DNA of 64,000 nt, from positions 658,718 to 722,717 of the forward strand of contig NZ_SBLB01000003.1 of assembly GCF_004138325.1 (NCBI RefSeq), given 5' to 3'. The position numbers and the translations under genes are program-made. Each line of letters opens with the position of its first letter. Position 1 is the stretch's first letter. This DNA comes from Spirosoma sordidisoli. Lineage in GTDB: Bacteria; Bacteroidota; Bacteroidia; Cytophagales; Spirosomataceae. Of the stretch, positions 25,593 to 34,126 are shown piece by piece. The notes below the pieces were generated by a model. It made no database searches and was not told the DNA's origin. It worked only from the letters and a program-made list of their open reading frames with translations.

Positions 25593-25991
25593 TTAGTTCA
25601 GCACAACGCGTCGGGGGCTGGCTACCGGCTGTTTGGTAGCGAGCGTCAGTTCGTGAGTCGTGGTGTCTACGCCGTTGGAAACAACCAGCTGATAGGCACC
25701 GTCGGGCAGGTTGCTCACATCCAGCTGCATACGGGTCATCGTCTGATTCTTGCCAACCTGTTGAACAAATAGCTCCTGGCCGGCAGCGGTCATCAGTCGA
25801 AGCGTAACGGCGCCACCGGTTTGTTTATCGAGAGCCACTTTAACTTTCCCTTCGGCGGTGATATAGACACCGCTCTGGAAGGTAGCGATGCGGGCGGGGC
25901 GACGGCCGGGGTTACCAGCGGCCAGCGAAACAGTCAGGCTGATCAGGATCAGCGAAAAGGCAACGAGCAGGGGTTTGATGAGCGTTTTCAT
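25593..25991 (-). CDS. Small exported beta-rich protein resembling a secretion-tail domain
   Basis: 132 residues with a clear signal peptide (MKTLIKPLLVAFSLILISLT, cleavage near AAG). The mature part is one small beta-sandwich: VKVALDKQTGGAVTLRLMTA, GQELFVQQV, then LDVSNLPDGAYQLVVSNG and a final HELTLAT strand. The LDVSNLPDGAY pattern is that of T9SS type-A C-terminal domains and of DUF3244-like proteins. As it is almost the whole protein, it may be a stand-alone small periplasmic or surface protein. Function is unknown. It lies alone, 220 bases upstream of the hybrid regulator on the same strand. Confidence 0.8.
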   Translation of the reverse strand: MKTLIKPLLVAFSLILISLTVSLAAGNPGRRPARIATFQSGVYITAEGKVKVALDKQTGGAVTLRLMTAAGQELFVQQVGKNQTMTRMQLDVSNLPDGAYQLVVSNGVDTTTHELTLATKQPVASPRRVVLN

Positions 25992-26178
25992 GATTGTATG
26001 GAGTTGAATCGGTTTGTCCGTTTTGGATAGATCAAAGGTCGGCCAGACCGGGCGGAGCGCCTGTCACAAATGAGTCAATCCCTGTTACTTTTGAGAATGG
26101 ATACCAGACGAACCGGTTGGGCGTCCTCCAGCCGCTGATTTTTATGGCTACAGGCCGTCCCAACCAAACCCATACCCC

Positions 26179-26186
26179 TACTTTTG
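26179..26186 (+). promoter_or_regulatory. Possible -7 box for the flavin oxidase gene
   Basis: TACTTTTG matches the TAnnTTTG consensus 56 bases before the ATG. A second identical box lies at 26086-26093. Neither has a TTG at the right distance upstream. Confidence 0.3.
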
Positions 26187-26241
26187 CCCGGCAGGCTGGC
26201 CTGTGCCCCTGCGGCCATGACCCCACCCCTATGTACAGCCT

Positions 26242-27405
26242 ATGATCTTCGATGCTATTGTTGTTGGGCTTGGTGCCATGGGCAGTGCCGCCCTCTACCA
26301 GCTCTCGGCCCATACGCCCAGAGTGCTGGGCTTTGACCAGTTTTCGCCCCCGCATACGATGGGGTCGACCCACGGCGATACCCGAATAACGCGGCAGGCC
26401 ATTGGCGAAGGTGCCCATTTTGTACCGCTGGCGCTGCGCTCCTATGCCATCTGGCGCGACCTCGAGCAACGTACCGGCCATCAGCTGCTGACCAGTACGG
26501 GTGGGCTGTTCGTGGGGCAGCCGAACTCAACGGTGGCTATGCATCATAAGCCGGGCTGGCTCGACACTACCATCCGGGCCGCCGAGCAGTTTGGCATTCC
26601 CCACCAGGTACTGGATACCGAGTCGCTCCGGAGGCAGTTTCCCCAGTTCCGATACCGACCGGGCGACATTGGGTATTTTGAAGAAGAAGCCGGTTTTCTG
26701 CGGCCGGAACGCTGCGTGACTGCCCAGCTGGAACAGGCCCGGCAGCAGGGCGCTACCGTTCGTACGCAGGAGCGTCTGCTCGGGTTTACGGCCACCGATG
26801 GCGGCATTCGGGTACAGACGGATCAGGGGGTCTACCACGGCCGGAAGCTAATCCTGACAACCGGTTCCTGGATCACCGAATCGCTGCGCCAGACCCCATA
26901 TCGCGAGTTGCTGACGGTGAACCGGCAGGTGCTGTACTGGTTCGGCATCGAAGGCGACTATACCCGCTACACACCCGATGCCCTGCCGGTGTTTATCCTG
27001 AACGAACGGAATGTATACGGGTTTCCGGCGGTGGGTGGCCCAGAGGGAGGGATCAAGCTGGCTACGGAAACCTACGAGTACGCCACTAGTCCGCACACGG
27101 TAGACCGGACCGTCAGCGAGTCGGAAACCCGGCAGATGTACGAGCAGTACGTTGCGCCTAATTTCGTCGGTATCGGACCACAGTGCGTGAAGTCGGTCGT
27201 TTGCCTCTACACCATGACGCCCGATGGCGACTTTATCATTGATCAGCACCCCGAGCATCGCGACGTCCTATTGGCTTCGGCCTGCTCGGGACATGGCTTC
27301 AAACACTCAGCCGCGGTTGGGCAGGTGCTGGCCGAGCTGGCCCTGGAGGGCCGGACCGGGTTCACTATCAGCCCGTTCCAGCTAAGCCGCTTCGACCGCT
27401 CCTGA
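26242..27405 (+). CDS. solA: SolA-like FAD-dependent N-methyl amino acid oxidase (sarcosine / N-methyltryptophan oxidase family)
   Basis: 387 residues. The N-terminal FAD-binding site is VVGLGAMGSAALYQL, followed by GFDQFSPPHTMGSTHGDTR (9-residue linker included), the typical MSOX/MTOX region. CLYTMTPDGDFIID near the C-terminus contains the cysteine that carries covalent 8alpha-S-cysteinyl FAD in monomeric sarcosine oxidases. ACSGHGFKHS follows, as in the family. The reaction is oxidative demethylation of N-methyl amino acids giving formaldehyde and hydrogen peroxide. The exact substrate is not determined by sequence. It converges on deoC, with no operon partner. Confidence 0.92.
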   Translation: MIFDAIVVGLGAMGSAALYQLSAHTPRVLGFDQFSPPHTMGSTHGDTRITRQAIGEGAHFVPLALRSYAIWRDLEQRTGHQLLTSTGGLFVGQPNSTVAMHHKPGWLDTTIRAAEQFGIPHQVLDTESLRRQFPQFRYRPGDIGYFEEEAGFLRPERCVTAQLEQARQQGATVRTQERLLGFTATDGGIRVQTDQGVYHGRKLILTTGSWITESLRQTPYRELLTVNRQVLYWFGIEGDYTRYTPDALPVFILNERNVYGFPAVGGPEGGIKLATETYEYATSPHTVDRTVSESETRQMYEQYVAPNFVGIGPQCVKSVVCLYTMTPDGDFIIDQHPEHRDVLLASACSGHGFKHSAAVGQVLAELALEGRTGFTISPFQLSRFDRS

Positions 27406-27488
27406 CGACGGTAAAGCAACCGGGCGTAGTCTGACCACCGGAACGAATACTTTGCAAGCAGCCCGGTGGCCAGCCTACGGCCCACTGA

Positions 27489-28262
27489 TCAATAGCCTTT
27501 ACCTTCGGTTATGGGCGCTACGGGCGTGTCGGCCGCTACAGCACCGAACCGCCGGTACGCTTCCTCCAGAATAGCTGCCGTAGCCGAAGCGCCCAGCCGC
27601 GATACGCCCATGTCTTTGACGGTCAGCAGCCCATCGAGCGTTCGTACACCACCGGCCGCCTTAACGCGCACACCGGGGCCAACGTGGTCGAGCATCAGGC
27701 GCAGGTCAGGCAGGGTAGCGCCTTCGTAGCTGTACTTGCCATCGCTTCCCTTCACGAAGCCATACCCTGTCGATGTCTTGACAAACGCGACCCCTACCTC
27801 GGTACAGATGTCACACAGACGAATCTTGTAGCGATCATCGGGCAGGTAGTCATTTTCGAAAATAACCTTCAGAATAGCGCCATGGTCTGTACAGGCGGTA
27901 TTAACCGACCGGATTTCGCTGGTCACGTAGTCCCAGTCTTCGGCCAGCACCTTGCCCAGATTGACGACCATATCGATCTCGACGGCGCCGTCGAGGCAGG
28001 CCTGAATGGTTTCGGCCACCTTGATGGAAACGGCACTGTTACCGGCCGGGAAACCGATGACCGTACCCACCAGCACGTCAGAGCCGGCCAGCAGCTCACT
28101 GGCCAGGGGTACGGCATAGGGCTTGATACAGACCGACGCTACCTCATAACGCAGCGCCAGCTGGCAGCCTTCGCGCAGTTCGGCGTCGGTCAGGGTGGGG
28201 TGCAACAGCGAATGATCGATCATCTTGGCGATCTCGCGGATCAAAGTCTGATTAGGCGTCAT
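27489..28262 (-). CDS. deoC: Deoxyribose-phosphate aldolase
   Basis: 257 residues, full length for the class I aldolase. MIDHSLLHPTLT is the N-terminal signature, VGTVIGFPAGN the phosphate-side loop, and VKTSTGYGF holds the Schiff-base lysine. VRVKAAGGVRT carries the second active-site lysine. It converts 2-deoxyribose 5-phosphate to glyceraldehyde 3-phosphate and acetaldehyde in deoxynucleoside catabolism. It begins 29 bases after the GntR-type regulator gene and is probably in the same transcript, under the operator at 29026-29041. Confidence 0.96.
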   Translation of the reverse strand: MTPNQTLIREIAKMIDHSLLHPTLTDAELREGCQLALRYEVASVCIKPYAVPLASELLAGSDVLVGTVIGFPAGNSAVSIKVAETIQACLDGAVEIDMVVNLGKVLAEDWDYVTSEIRSVNTACTDHGAILKVIFENDYLPDDRYKIRLCDICTEVGVAFVKTSTGYGFVKGSDGKYSYEGATLPDLRLMLDHVGPGVRVKAAGGVRTLDGLLTVKDMGVSRLGASATAAILEEAYRRFGAVAADTPVAPITEGKGY

Positions 28263-28291
28263 GATTACGTGGTTTATACAGGGTTTAAGGG

Positions 28292-29005
28292 TTACAGACC
28301 ATTGCTGATGGCGTACTTATCGGTATGGCAGTATAACTGGCTATACACGTGCAGTCCCGGCCGGCTGGTCAGATACCGGCGCTCCATATACAGCAAAGGG
28401 GTATGCAGCGCACACCCGAACACAGCCGCCTGCCGGGCCGTTGCACCCACGGCATAGAGCCGCTGCTGCATGTCGATGATGGCAAGCTGGTAGCGCTGGT
28501 GCAGGGTTCGAAACAGGGAGCCGTCCAGCAGGTCGTTGGTCAGCATATCGTCGAGACCGACGTTGGGCACGAAGGTGTACTCGAGCATGACCGGGTGTTC
28601 ATCCGCGTACCGGATCCGTTCCAGCGCCAGACAATCGAGAACCCGTTCGGTATCGGTCAGCGGAAAAACGAAGGCCGACGGCCAGTCCTGTAGGGTGATG
28701 GGTTTCAGAAAGGTAGTCCGAACCGCATGGTCACCGGCTACCACCTCCGAAAACCCCTGGAACGACAGCAAACCCAGGGTCTGCCGTTCGGACCGAACAA
28801 TACTCCCCCGCCCGTGCTGTCGTTCAATATAGCCGTCCCGGACCAGTTCGGTAAGCGCCTGCCGGACGGTTGTTCGCGTGGTCTGAAACTGACCCGCCAG
28901 CTCGTTCTCCGACGGCAGCAACGACCCCTTGGGGTAAACACCAGCCGTCAGCTGGGTCTTCAGCGACTCGTAGATAAGCAGGTACTGACGCGGGCGGGTA
29001 AGCAT
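28292..29005 (-). CDS. GntR/HutC-family transcriptional regulator with UTRA domain
   Basis: 237 residues from the ATG complementary to 29003-29005; an upstream TTG would overlap the promoter and operator, so I reject it. The winged helix (about 5-70) has LLPSENELAGQFQTTRTTVR and ALTELVRDGYIERQHGRGS. The C-terminal UTRA ligand-binding domain (about 85-235) has FLKPITLQDW, ERVLDCLALERIRYADEHPV and the closing YMERRYLTSRPGLHVYSQLY (each given as 20 or fewer). It precedes deoC by 29 bases. A perfect palindrome with the GT-C-TA-G-AC core recognised by HutC-type regulators overlaps its promoter, indicating autorepression. The inducer could be a deoxyribose- or nucleoside-derived phosphate (inference). 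Confidence 0.92.
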   Translation of the reverse strand: MLTRPRQYLLIYESLKTQLTAGVYPKGSLLPSENELAGQFQTTRTTVRQALTELVRDGYIERQHGRGSIVRSERQTLGLLSFQGFSEVVAGDHAVRTTFLKPITLQDWPSAFVFPLTDTERVLDCLALERIRYADEHPVMLEYTFVPNVGLDDMLTNDLLDGSLFRTLHQRYQLAIIDMQQRLYAVGATARQAAVFGCALHTPLLYMERRYLTSRPGLHVYSQLYCHTDKYAISNGL

Positions 29006-29008
29006 AGA

Positions 29009-29039
29009 CAAATGTAGGCACCCCAACTTGTCTAGACAA
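29009..29039 (-). promoter_or_regulatory. Bacteroidota-type promoter of the gntR-deoC operon
   Basis: On the minus strand TTG (29037-29039) is followed by a 20-base spacer and TACATTTG (29016 down to 29009), matching the -33/-7 consensus with correct spacing. The ATG begins only three bases after the -7 box, so the start of transcription would fall at or next to the start codon. The mRNA would then be leaderless. Confidence 0.6.
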
Positions 29040-29041
29040 GT
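29026..29041. promoter_or_regulatory. GntR/HutC-type operator palindrome
   Basis: acttgtctagacaagt is a perfect 16-base palindrome with the GTCTAGAC core known for HutC-subfamily regulators. It covers the -33 element and part of the spacer of the gntR-deoC promoter, so a bound dimer would block RNA polymerase. Confidence 0.75.
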
Positions 29042-29084
29042 ACAGGCGAGCTATTTTCTCCCGATCAGGCAGTCATATACTGGC

Positions 29085-29474
29085 TTAGTACGAATGCGCA
29101 ACCCGGCCTATCCGCACCGTGCCGGCGAACACGTCGAGCACCAGTTCTTTGTCGAGTGGGTGGCCGTTGGTGTAGTATCCGAATTCCCTGGTTATGGTAT
29201 CAGCCGTAGCGGCATGCACGTAGGTCATGTGGTAGCTGCCATCCGTTTTGTCGATATTCGCGAACCTAAAAGGAACCGTCAGGGAAGCACCGGCCGGTAG
29301 CCGGTAAGCCGCCGTTTGGCCCTGTCCGTCGGCTGTCGAGAACCGGAGCTGATCAAGGGCCGAAGCGGTTTGGTTGGTTACCCGAAAATGAATTTCGTGT
29401 TCAGGATGGGTAAACTGGCAGGCGCCGAGCGTCAGCAGGCATACAACCAGCGTCGTTAGGTTTATGAAGGTCAT
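29085..29474 (-). CDS. Small lipoprotein of unknown function
   Basis: 129 residues. The signal peptide ends in a lipobox LGAC (C19). The mature part is beta-rich: EIHFRVTNQTASALDQLRF resembles an immunoglobulin-like or cohesin-like strand pair, and LVLDVFAGTVRIGRV closes it. I do not recognise the family. It lies upstream of the gntR-deoC operon on the same strand, 79 bases before the ATG of gntR. The operator/promoter between them suggests separate transcription. Confidence 0.75.
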   Translation of the reverse strand: MTFINLTTLVVCLLTLGACQFTHPEHEIHFRVTNQTASALDQLRFSTADGQGQTAAYRLPAGASLTVPFRFANIDKTDGSYHMTYVHAATADTITREFGYYTNGHPLDKELVLDVFAGTVRIGRVAHSY

Positions 29475-29622
29475 TGTGGCGGGAACAATCAGGTTGTACC
29501 GAAGAGTCTGTCGATCCGCACAGGGTTGGAACCGGGGTTGTATTTTTCAACGCCATCCGAACAGCCGCAGCCTTTTCAGAACATGACACCGGTTCCCGTG
29601 CACTTTTCGTACTTTTACTGAC

Positions 29623-31227
29623 GTGACCAGCACTGGCCCGTTTGCCAGTAGCCTGCCATCACCTGGTTCTGACCATTTATCGTTCTTCATTCCATTGAAC
29701 CTACCCGCTGACCATATTCGCCTGTTATTCGGCCTCAAACTCCGCCAGCTCCGCCTTGACCGGGGGCTGTCGGTCAGTGAGCTGGCCCAGCAGGCCGGCC
29801 TGTCTGTCTCGTACGTGACCGAGATAGAGAAAGGCCGGAAATACCCGAAAGCCGACAAGATCTCGGCGCTTGCCAATGCCATGCAGGTCGACTATGACAC
29901 GCTGGTTTCCCTGAAGCTGAGCAAGAAACTGGAACCGATCTCGGACCTGCTGCGGTCAAAATTCCTGACCGAGGTACCGCTCGAACTCTTCGGCATCGAC
30001 CCGTCTGACCTGCTCGAGCTGCTGGCCGAAGCCCCCGCCAAAGTGAGTGCCATGATCCGTACGTTCATGGACATCGCCCTCACCTACAACATGAGCGTAG
30101 AACGGCTGTACCTGACCATGCTGCGCTCGTATCAGGAAATGCACGACAACTTTTTCCCGGATATCGAAGCTGATGCCGAACGGTTCCTCAATCAGTTTGC
30201 GCCCTCGGGTCAGGCCGTCGACGAAGCCCTGCTGACCAACCTGCTCAAGACCCAGTACAATATTCATATCGAGTACTTCGACCCGCTCACGCAGCCCGAA
30301 CTGACGGCCCTGCGGTCTATTTTCAGGCCCGGCCGGGCGGTATCGTCCGCAAATGCCCCGGCCGAAAAGCGAACCCTGCACCTCAACGCGGGCCTTACGC
30401 TCGAGCAGCGGTCGTTCATTCTGGCCCGCGAAGTGGGGTTTCAGTTCATGAGCCTCAAAAACCGGCCCTACACCTATTCGTGGGTTGAGGCCGAGTCGTT
30501 CGAGCAGATTCTGAATAACTACAAAGCGTCTTATTTTGCCGGCGCCATCCTGATCCGGCGCGACCAGCTGGTGGAGCGGCTGAGCGCGCTGTTTGCCCGC
30601 GACACCTGGAGCAATGACGATTTTCTGCAGCTCATCACCGACTTTGGCGCTACGCCCGAGCGGTTCTTCTACCGGCTCAGCAACGTGCTGCCGAGTGCGT
30701 TCGGCATCGATCAGCTTTTCTTTTACCGGTTCAACCATACGGCGGGCCAAACGACCTTTCATCTGACCAAAGAGATGCACCTGTCGCGGCAACAGGGGCC
30801 CCGCGGCATGGTCGATGAGCACTACTGTCGCCGGTGGATCGCGCTGACCATCCTGCAGGAGCTATCGTTTCTGCAACAGAACAAAGGCTTCGACGGTACG
30901 CTCTGCCGGGCGCAGGTATCGGAGTATTTCGACACCCGGCAACAGTACCTGATTGTTTCGGTAGCCCACCCGTTCCAGGCCCGCGTGGGTGGCCAGACCG
31001 CCCAGCAGAATATGAGCGTGTCGATGTGTTTCGCGATCAACGATGCCCTGCGGGCCAAGATGAAATTCCTGACGACGACCAACAACGACATCCCCTTTCG
31101 GATTGTGAACGAAGCCTGCGAACGCTGCGGGATCTTCGACTGCCGCGAACGGGTGGCCGCCCCGACGATTCTTCAGAAGAAACGTCAGTTTGCCGGCCTG
31201 AAAGAAGCCGTTGAAAAATTGAAGTAA
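29623..31227 (+). CDS. XRE-family regulator with DUF955/DUF2083-type C-terminal region
   Basis: 534 residues from a GTG start; TTG 29694 is an alternative, and no ATG precedes the DNA-binding domain. The helix-turn-helix (35-94) has RLDRGLSVSELAQQAGLSVS and YVTEIEKGRKYPKADKI. A long middle region follows, with FILAREVGFQFMSLK at the place of the IrrE/DUF955 zinc motif HExxH, so the peptidase site is degenerate. The C-terminal CERCGIFDCRER is the cysteine cluster of DUF2083-type regulators such as RamB and related short-chain-fatty-acid regulators. It is convergent with aconitase. RamB-like proteins control acetate/glyoxylate metabolism, so a role in central carbon control is plausible but not shown. 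Confidence 0.85.
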   Translation: MTSTGPFASSLPSPGSDHLSFFIPLNLPADHIRLLFGLKLRQLRLDRGLSVSELAQQAGLSVSYVTEIEKGRKYPKADKISALANAMQVDYDTLVSLKLSKKLEPISDLLRSKFLTEVPLELFGIDPSDLLELLAEAPAKVSAMIRTFMDIALTYNMSVERLYLTMLRSYQEMHDNFFPDIEADAERFLNQFAPSGQAVDEALLTNLLKTQYNIHIEYFDPLTQPELTALRSIFRPGRAVSSANAPAEKRTLHLNAGLTLEQRSFILAREVGFQFMSLKNRPYTYSWVEAESFEQILNNYKASYFAGAILIRRDQLVERLSALFARDTWSNDDFLQLITDFGATPERFFYRLSNVLPSAFGIDQLFFYRFNHTAGQTTFHLTKEMHLSRQQGPRGMVDEHYCRRWIALTILQELSFLQQNKGFDGTLCRAQVSEYFDTRQQYLIVSVAHPFQARVGGQTAQQNMSVSMCFAINDALRAKMKFLTTTNNDIPFRIVNEACERCGIFDCRERVAAPTILQKKRQFAGLKEAVEKLK

Positions 31228-31263
31228 CCGAATCCAACAGCTACTCATGTCCGGGTGAGATGC

Positions 31264-31309
31264 AAAAAAACCGGCTGGCAATCCGTAAGGACCGCCAGCC
31301 GGTTTTTTT
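31264..31309. terminator. Bidirectional terminator between the XRE gene and aconitase
   Basis: A9-base GC-rich stem (31271-31279 with 31294-31302) flanked by seven A and seven T. It serves both convergent genes. Confidence 0.9.
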
Positions 31310-31344
31310 ATAGTCAATGACAGACAGCAGGTCCGTCATCGGAT

Positions 31345-33627
31345 TTACGCGTTTTGCTTCATCCGGATGATGTTCAGCGCAGCACCCGCCTTGAACCACT
31401 CGATCTGTCCCTGGTTGTAGGTATGATTCGCCTGGAACTCATCGGTGGTACCGTCGGCATGGTGAAGCACAATACCCAGCGGACGACCCGGAGCGAACTC
31501 GGTCAGGCCGGTGATATCGATGCTGTCATCTTCCTGAATTTTGTCATAGTCGGCTGGGTTGGCAAACGTCAGCGCCAGCATACCCTGCTTTTTCAGGTTG
31601 GTTTCGTGGATACGGGCAAACGACCGCACCAGAATGGCCCGAACGCCCAGGAAGCGGGGTTCCATAGCCGCGTGCTCACGCGATGAGCCTTCGCCATAGT
31701 TCTCGTCGCCTACCACGACCGATCCGATGCCAGCCGCTTTATACGCCCGCTGCACCGCCGGTACTTCGCCGTACTCGCCCGTGAGCTGGTTTTTCACGCT
31801 GTTGGTCTTCTCATTGTAGAAGTTGACAGCGCCGATCAGCATGTTGTTCGAGATATTGTCGAGGTGCCCGCGGTATTTCAGCCACGGACCGGCCATCGAA
31901 ATATGGTCGGTAGTACACTTGCCTTTGGCTTTGATGAGCAGCTTGAGACCGGCCAGGTCGGTACCTTCCCAGGCAGCAAACGGAGCCAGCAACTGCAGAC
32001 GATCCGAGGTGGGCGATACGATTACCTGAACCCCCGATCCGTCTTCGGCAGGAGCCTGATAACCGGCGTCGTCGACGGCATAGCCTTTAACGGGCTGCTC
32101 GATACCCTGCGGCTCATCGAGTTTCACCTGCTCCCCATTTTCGTTGGTCAGCGTATCGGTCATCGGGTTGAAGGTCAGGTCACCGGCAATGGCCAGAGCC
32201 GTCACGATTTCGGGCGACGCCACGAAGGCGTGGGTGCTGGCGTTGCCATCGTTCCGCTTGGCGAAGTTGCGGTTGAACGACGTGATGATCGAGTTCTTGC
32301 GGGTCGGATCGTCCATGTGACGCGCCCACTGGCCGATGCAGGGTCCGCAGGCGTTGGCCAGCACTACGCCCCCCATGTCTTCAAACGTGCCCAGCAGCCC
32401 GTCGCGCTCGGCCGTAAACCGCACCAGCTCCGAGCCAGGGGTAACGGTGAACTCCGACCGGACTTTCAGGTTTTTGCTAACCGCCTGAGCCGCTACCGAC
32501 GCCGACCGGGTCAGGTCTTCGTAGCTCGAGTTGGTGCAGGAACCGATCAGGCCTACCTCCAGTTTTTCGGGCCAGCCGTTTTCTTTCACCGCTTTGGCAA
32601 AGTTCGACAGCGGCCAGGCCAGATCGGGCGTGAACGGGCCGTTGATGTGCGGCTCCAGGGTGTTCAGATCAATCTCGATCAGCTGATCGTAGTACGTTGC
32701 CGGGTCGGCATAGACCTCGTCGTCGGAACGCAGATGCGCTTTTACGGCTTCAGCCGCATCGGCAATATCGGCGCGGCTGGTAGCCCGCAGGTAGTTGGCC
32801 ATGGCCTCATCATAGGCAAAAATCGACGTGGTAGCGCCGATCTCAGCACCCATGTTACAGATCGTACCTTTGCCGGTAGCCGACAGACTTTCGGCCCCTT
32901 CGCCGAAGTATTCGACGATGCAGCCCGTACCGCCTTTTACGGTCAGGATACCCGCCACCCGCAGGATCACATCCTTGGCTGATGCCCAGCCGCTCAGTTT
33001 ACCCGTTAGTTTTACGCCAATCAGCTTGGGCATTTTAAGCTCCCAGGCCAGGCCCGCCATCACGTCGCAGGCATCGGCCCCACCAACACCGATCGCAATC
33101 ATACCCAGACCACCGGCATTGGGCGTGTGCGAATCGGTACCGATCATCATGCCCCCCGGAAATGCATAGTTCTCGATCACCACCTGGTGAATGATGCCGG
33201 CGCCCGGCTTCCAGAAACCAATGCCGTATTTATTCGAGATCGACGCCAGGAAGTCATATACTTCTTTGTTTTTGCTTTTCGCAATGTCGAGGTCTTTATC
33301 GGCACCTACTTCAGCCTGGATCAGGTGGTCGCAGTGCACCGTCGATGGAACAGCCACCTGCGGCCGACCGGCCTGCATAAACTGCAGCAGGGCCATCTGG
33401 GCCGTTGCATCCTGCATAGCTACCCGGTCAGGCGCGAAGTCTACGTATGCTTTACCCCGCTCATATGCCTGCGTGGGTTGGGCCGAGGTACCGGCACCGG
33501 CAAAGAGGTGACTGTATAAGATTTTTTCCGACAGGGTCAGTGGGCGGCCCACTACCTGCCGGGCTGCTTCAATGCGCTCGCCCAAACCGGCATACACGCG
33601 TTGAATCATGTCGACATCAAAAGCCAT
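31345..33627 (-). CDS. acn: Aconitate hydratase (mitochondrial-type)
   Basis: 760 residues, close to the usual length for this type. The [4Fe-4S] ligands are the cysteine in [13 protein letters not shown] and the pair in [12 protein letters not shown]. Other family signatures: [35 protein letters not shown] and [15 protein letters not shown] with the substrate-binding SSREH. It interconverts citrate and isocitrate in the TCA cycle, in the cytoplasm. It is monocistronic. A possible -7 box TAATTTTG lies on the minus strand at 33711-33718. The convergent RamB-like regulator shares its terminator. Confidence 0.97.
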   Translation of the reverse strand: MAFDVDMIQRVYAGLGERIEAARQVVGRPLTLSEKILYSHLFAGAGTSAQPTQAYERGKAYVDFAPDRVAMQDATAQMALLQFMQAGRPQVAVPSTVHCDHLIQAEVGADKDLDIAKSKNKEVYDFLASISNKYGIGFWKPGAGIIHQVVIENYAFPGGMMIGTDSHTPNAGGLGMIAIGVGGADACDVMAGLAWELKMPKLIGVKLTGKLSGWASAKDVILRVAGILTVKGGTGCIVEYFGEGAESLSATGKGTICNMGAEIGATTSIFAYDEAMANYLRATSRADIADAAEAVKAHLRSDDEVYADPATYYDQLIEIDLNTLEPHINGPFTPDLAWPLSNFAKAVKENGWPEKLEVGLIGSCTNSSYEDLTRSASVAAQAVSKNLKVRSEFTVTPGSELVRFTAERDGLLGTFEDMGGVVLANACGPCIGQWARHMDDPTRKNSIITSFNRNFAKRNDGNASTHAFVASPEIVTALAIAGDLTFNPMTDTLTNENGEQVKLDEPQGIEQPVKGYAVDDAGYQAPAEDGSGVQVIVSPTSDRLQLLAPFAAWEGTDLAGLKLLIKAKGKCTTDHISMAGPWLKYRGHLDNISNNMLIGAVNFYNEKTNSVKNQLTGEYGEVPAVQRAYKAAGIGSVVVGDENYGEGSSREHAAMEPRFLGVRAILVRSFARIHETNLKKQGMLALTFANPADYDKIQEDDSIDITGLTEFAPGRPLGIVLHHADGTTDEFQANHTYNQGQIEWFKAGAALNIIRMKQNA

Positions 33628-33710
33628 GATAATAACGGATTATAAGGTACTGAATAGGGTATCTAGTAAGCTAACCAGCAAATTCAGTAAATGGATTCCA
33701 GTTAGCGGGT

Positions 33711-33718
33711 CAAAATTA
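33711..33718 (-). promoter_or_regulatory. Possible -7 box for aconitase
   Basis: TAATTTTG on the minus strand, 84 bases before the ATG. The expected -33 position has TTTC rather than TTG. Confidence 0.3.
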
Positions 33719-33825
33719 GAGGATTCTATTTCGTTTTGGAAATATTCTCACGGCTAGCTTGCCCGAGCCGGCTCAGATTCCCGGCGACAGGGGCTGTTGA
33801 CTCATCATAACCCGAAGATTCATAT

Positions 33826-33961
33826 CCGGATTTCTCACCCCCAGCCTCGCCGAATGGGCTCCGGCAGCGGCCAACCGTTCCTTTAGGGGGCTGGGGGGGT
33901 AGAAAAGGCCCGCCTTTCGAGCCGACTAACCTCAGCCAATAGCTTCCCCAAACAAGCTCTT
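33826..33961. repeat. Dispersed repeat, copy 2 (degenerate left arm)
   Basis: Shares with 5870-6008 the start ccggattt, the segment gccgaatgggctcc, the right arm ctttagggggctggggg, tttcgagccgacta and cttccccaaacaa in the same order and spacing. The left arm that forms the 24-base stem in copy 1 is mostly missing here, so this copy looks decayed. Confidence 0.7.
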
Positions 33962-34081
33962 GTGTGGGCTAACTTTTATGAAGACCCTTTTTTTGTCCGG
34001 TAGCCTTAACAGACCGTACCCGGTCGGCACAATCTTACGTATATCTCCTGCTGGCTCTAGTGGTAATTACATAAGTATCAG

Positions 34082-34089
34082 TAGCTTTG
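34082..34089 (+). promoter_or_regulatory. Possible -7 box for the CHRD gene
   Basis: TAGCTTTG, 37 bases before the ATG, fits TAnnTTTG. No TTG lies at the expected distance upstream. Confidence 0.3.
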
Positions 34090-34126
34090 ACAAAACTCTA
34101 CTTATACCCCTTACTCTTTTACCTAT

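Larger units (their letters stand above)
33628..34126. other. Divergent intergenic region between aconitase and CHRD gene
   Basis: 499 bases. It carries the aconitase upstream region (possible minus-strand -7 box TAATTTTG at 33711-33718), the second copy of the dispersed repeat (33826-33961) and the CHRD gene upstream region (plus-strand TAGCTTTG at 34082-34089). No coding frame is convincing. Confidence 0.55.

Noticed and set aside
27435..27469. A ccaccgg/ccggtgg inverted repeat between the flavin oxidase and deoC genes
   Set aside because: Seven-base arms with a 21-base loop and no T-run are within what chance gives in GC-rich DNA.
29956..30822. A 288-codon minus-strand frame opposite the XRE regulator
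   Set aside because: Antisense shadow of a conserved gene; the product is low-complexity and rich in Gln, Arg and Gly without domains.
31864..32982. A 372-codon plus-strand frame opposite aconitase
   Set aside because: Entirely within aconitase; its product shows no family feature.
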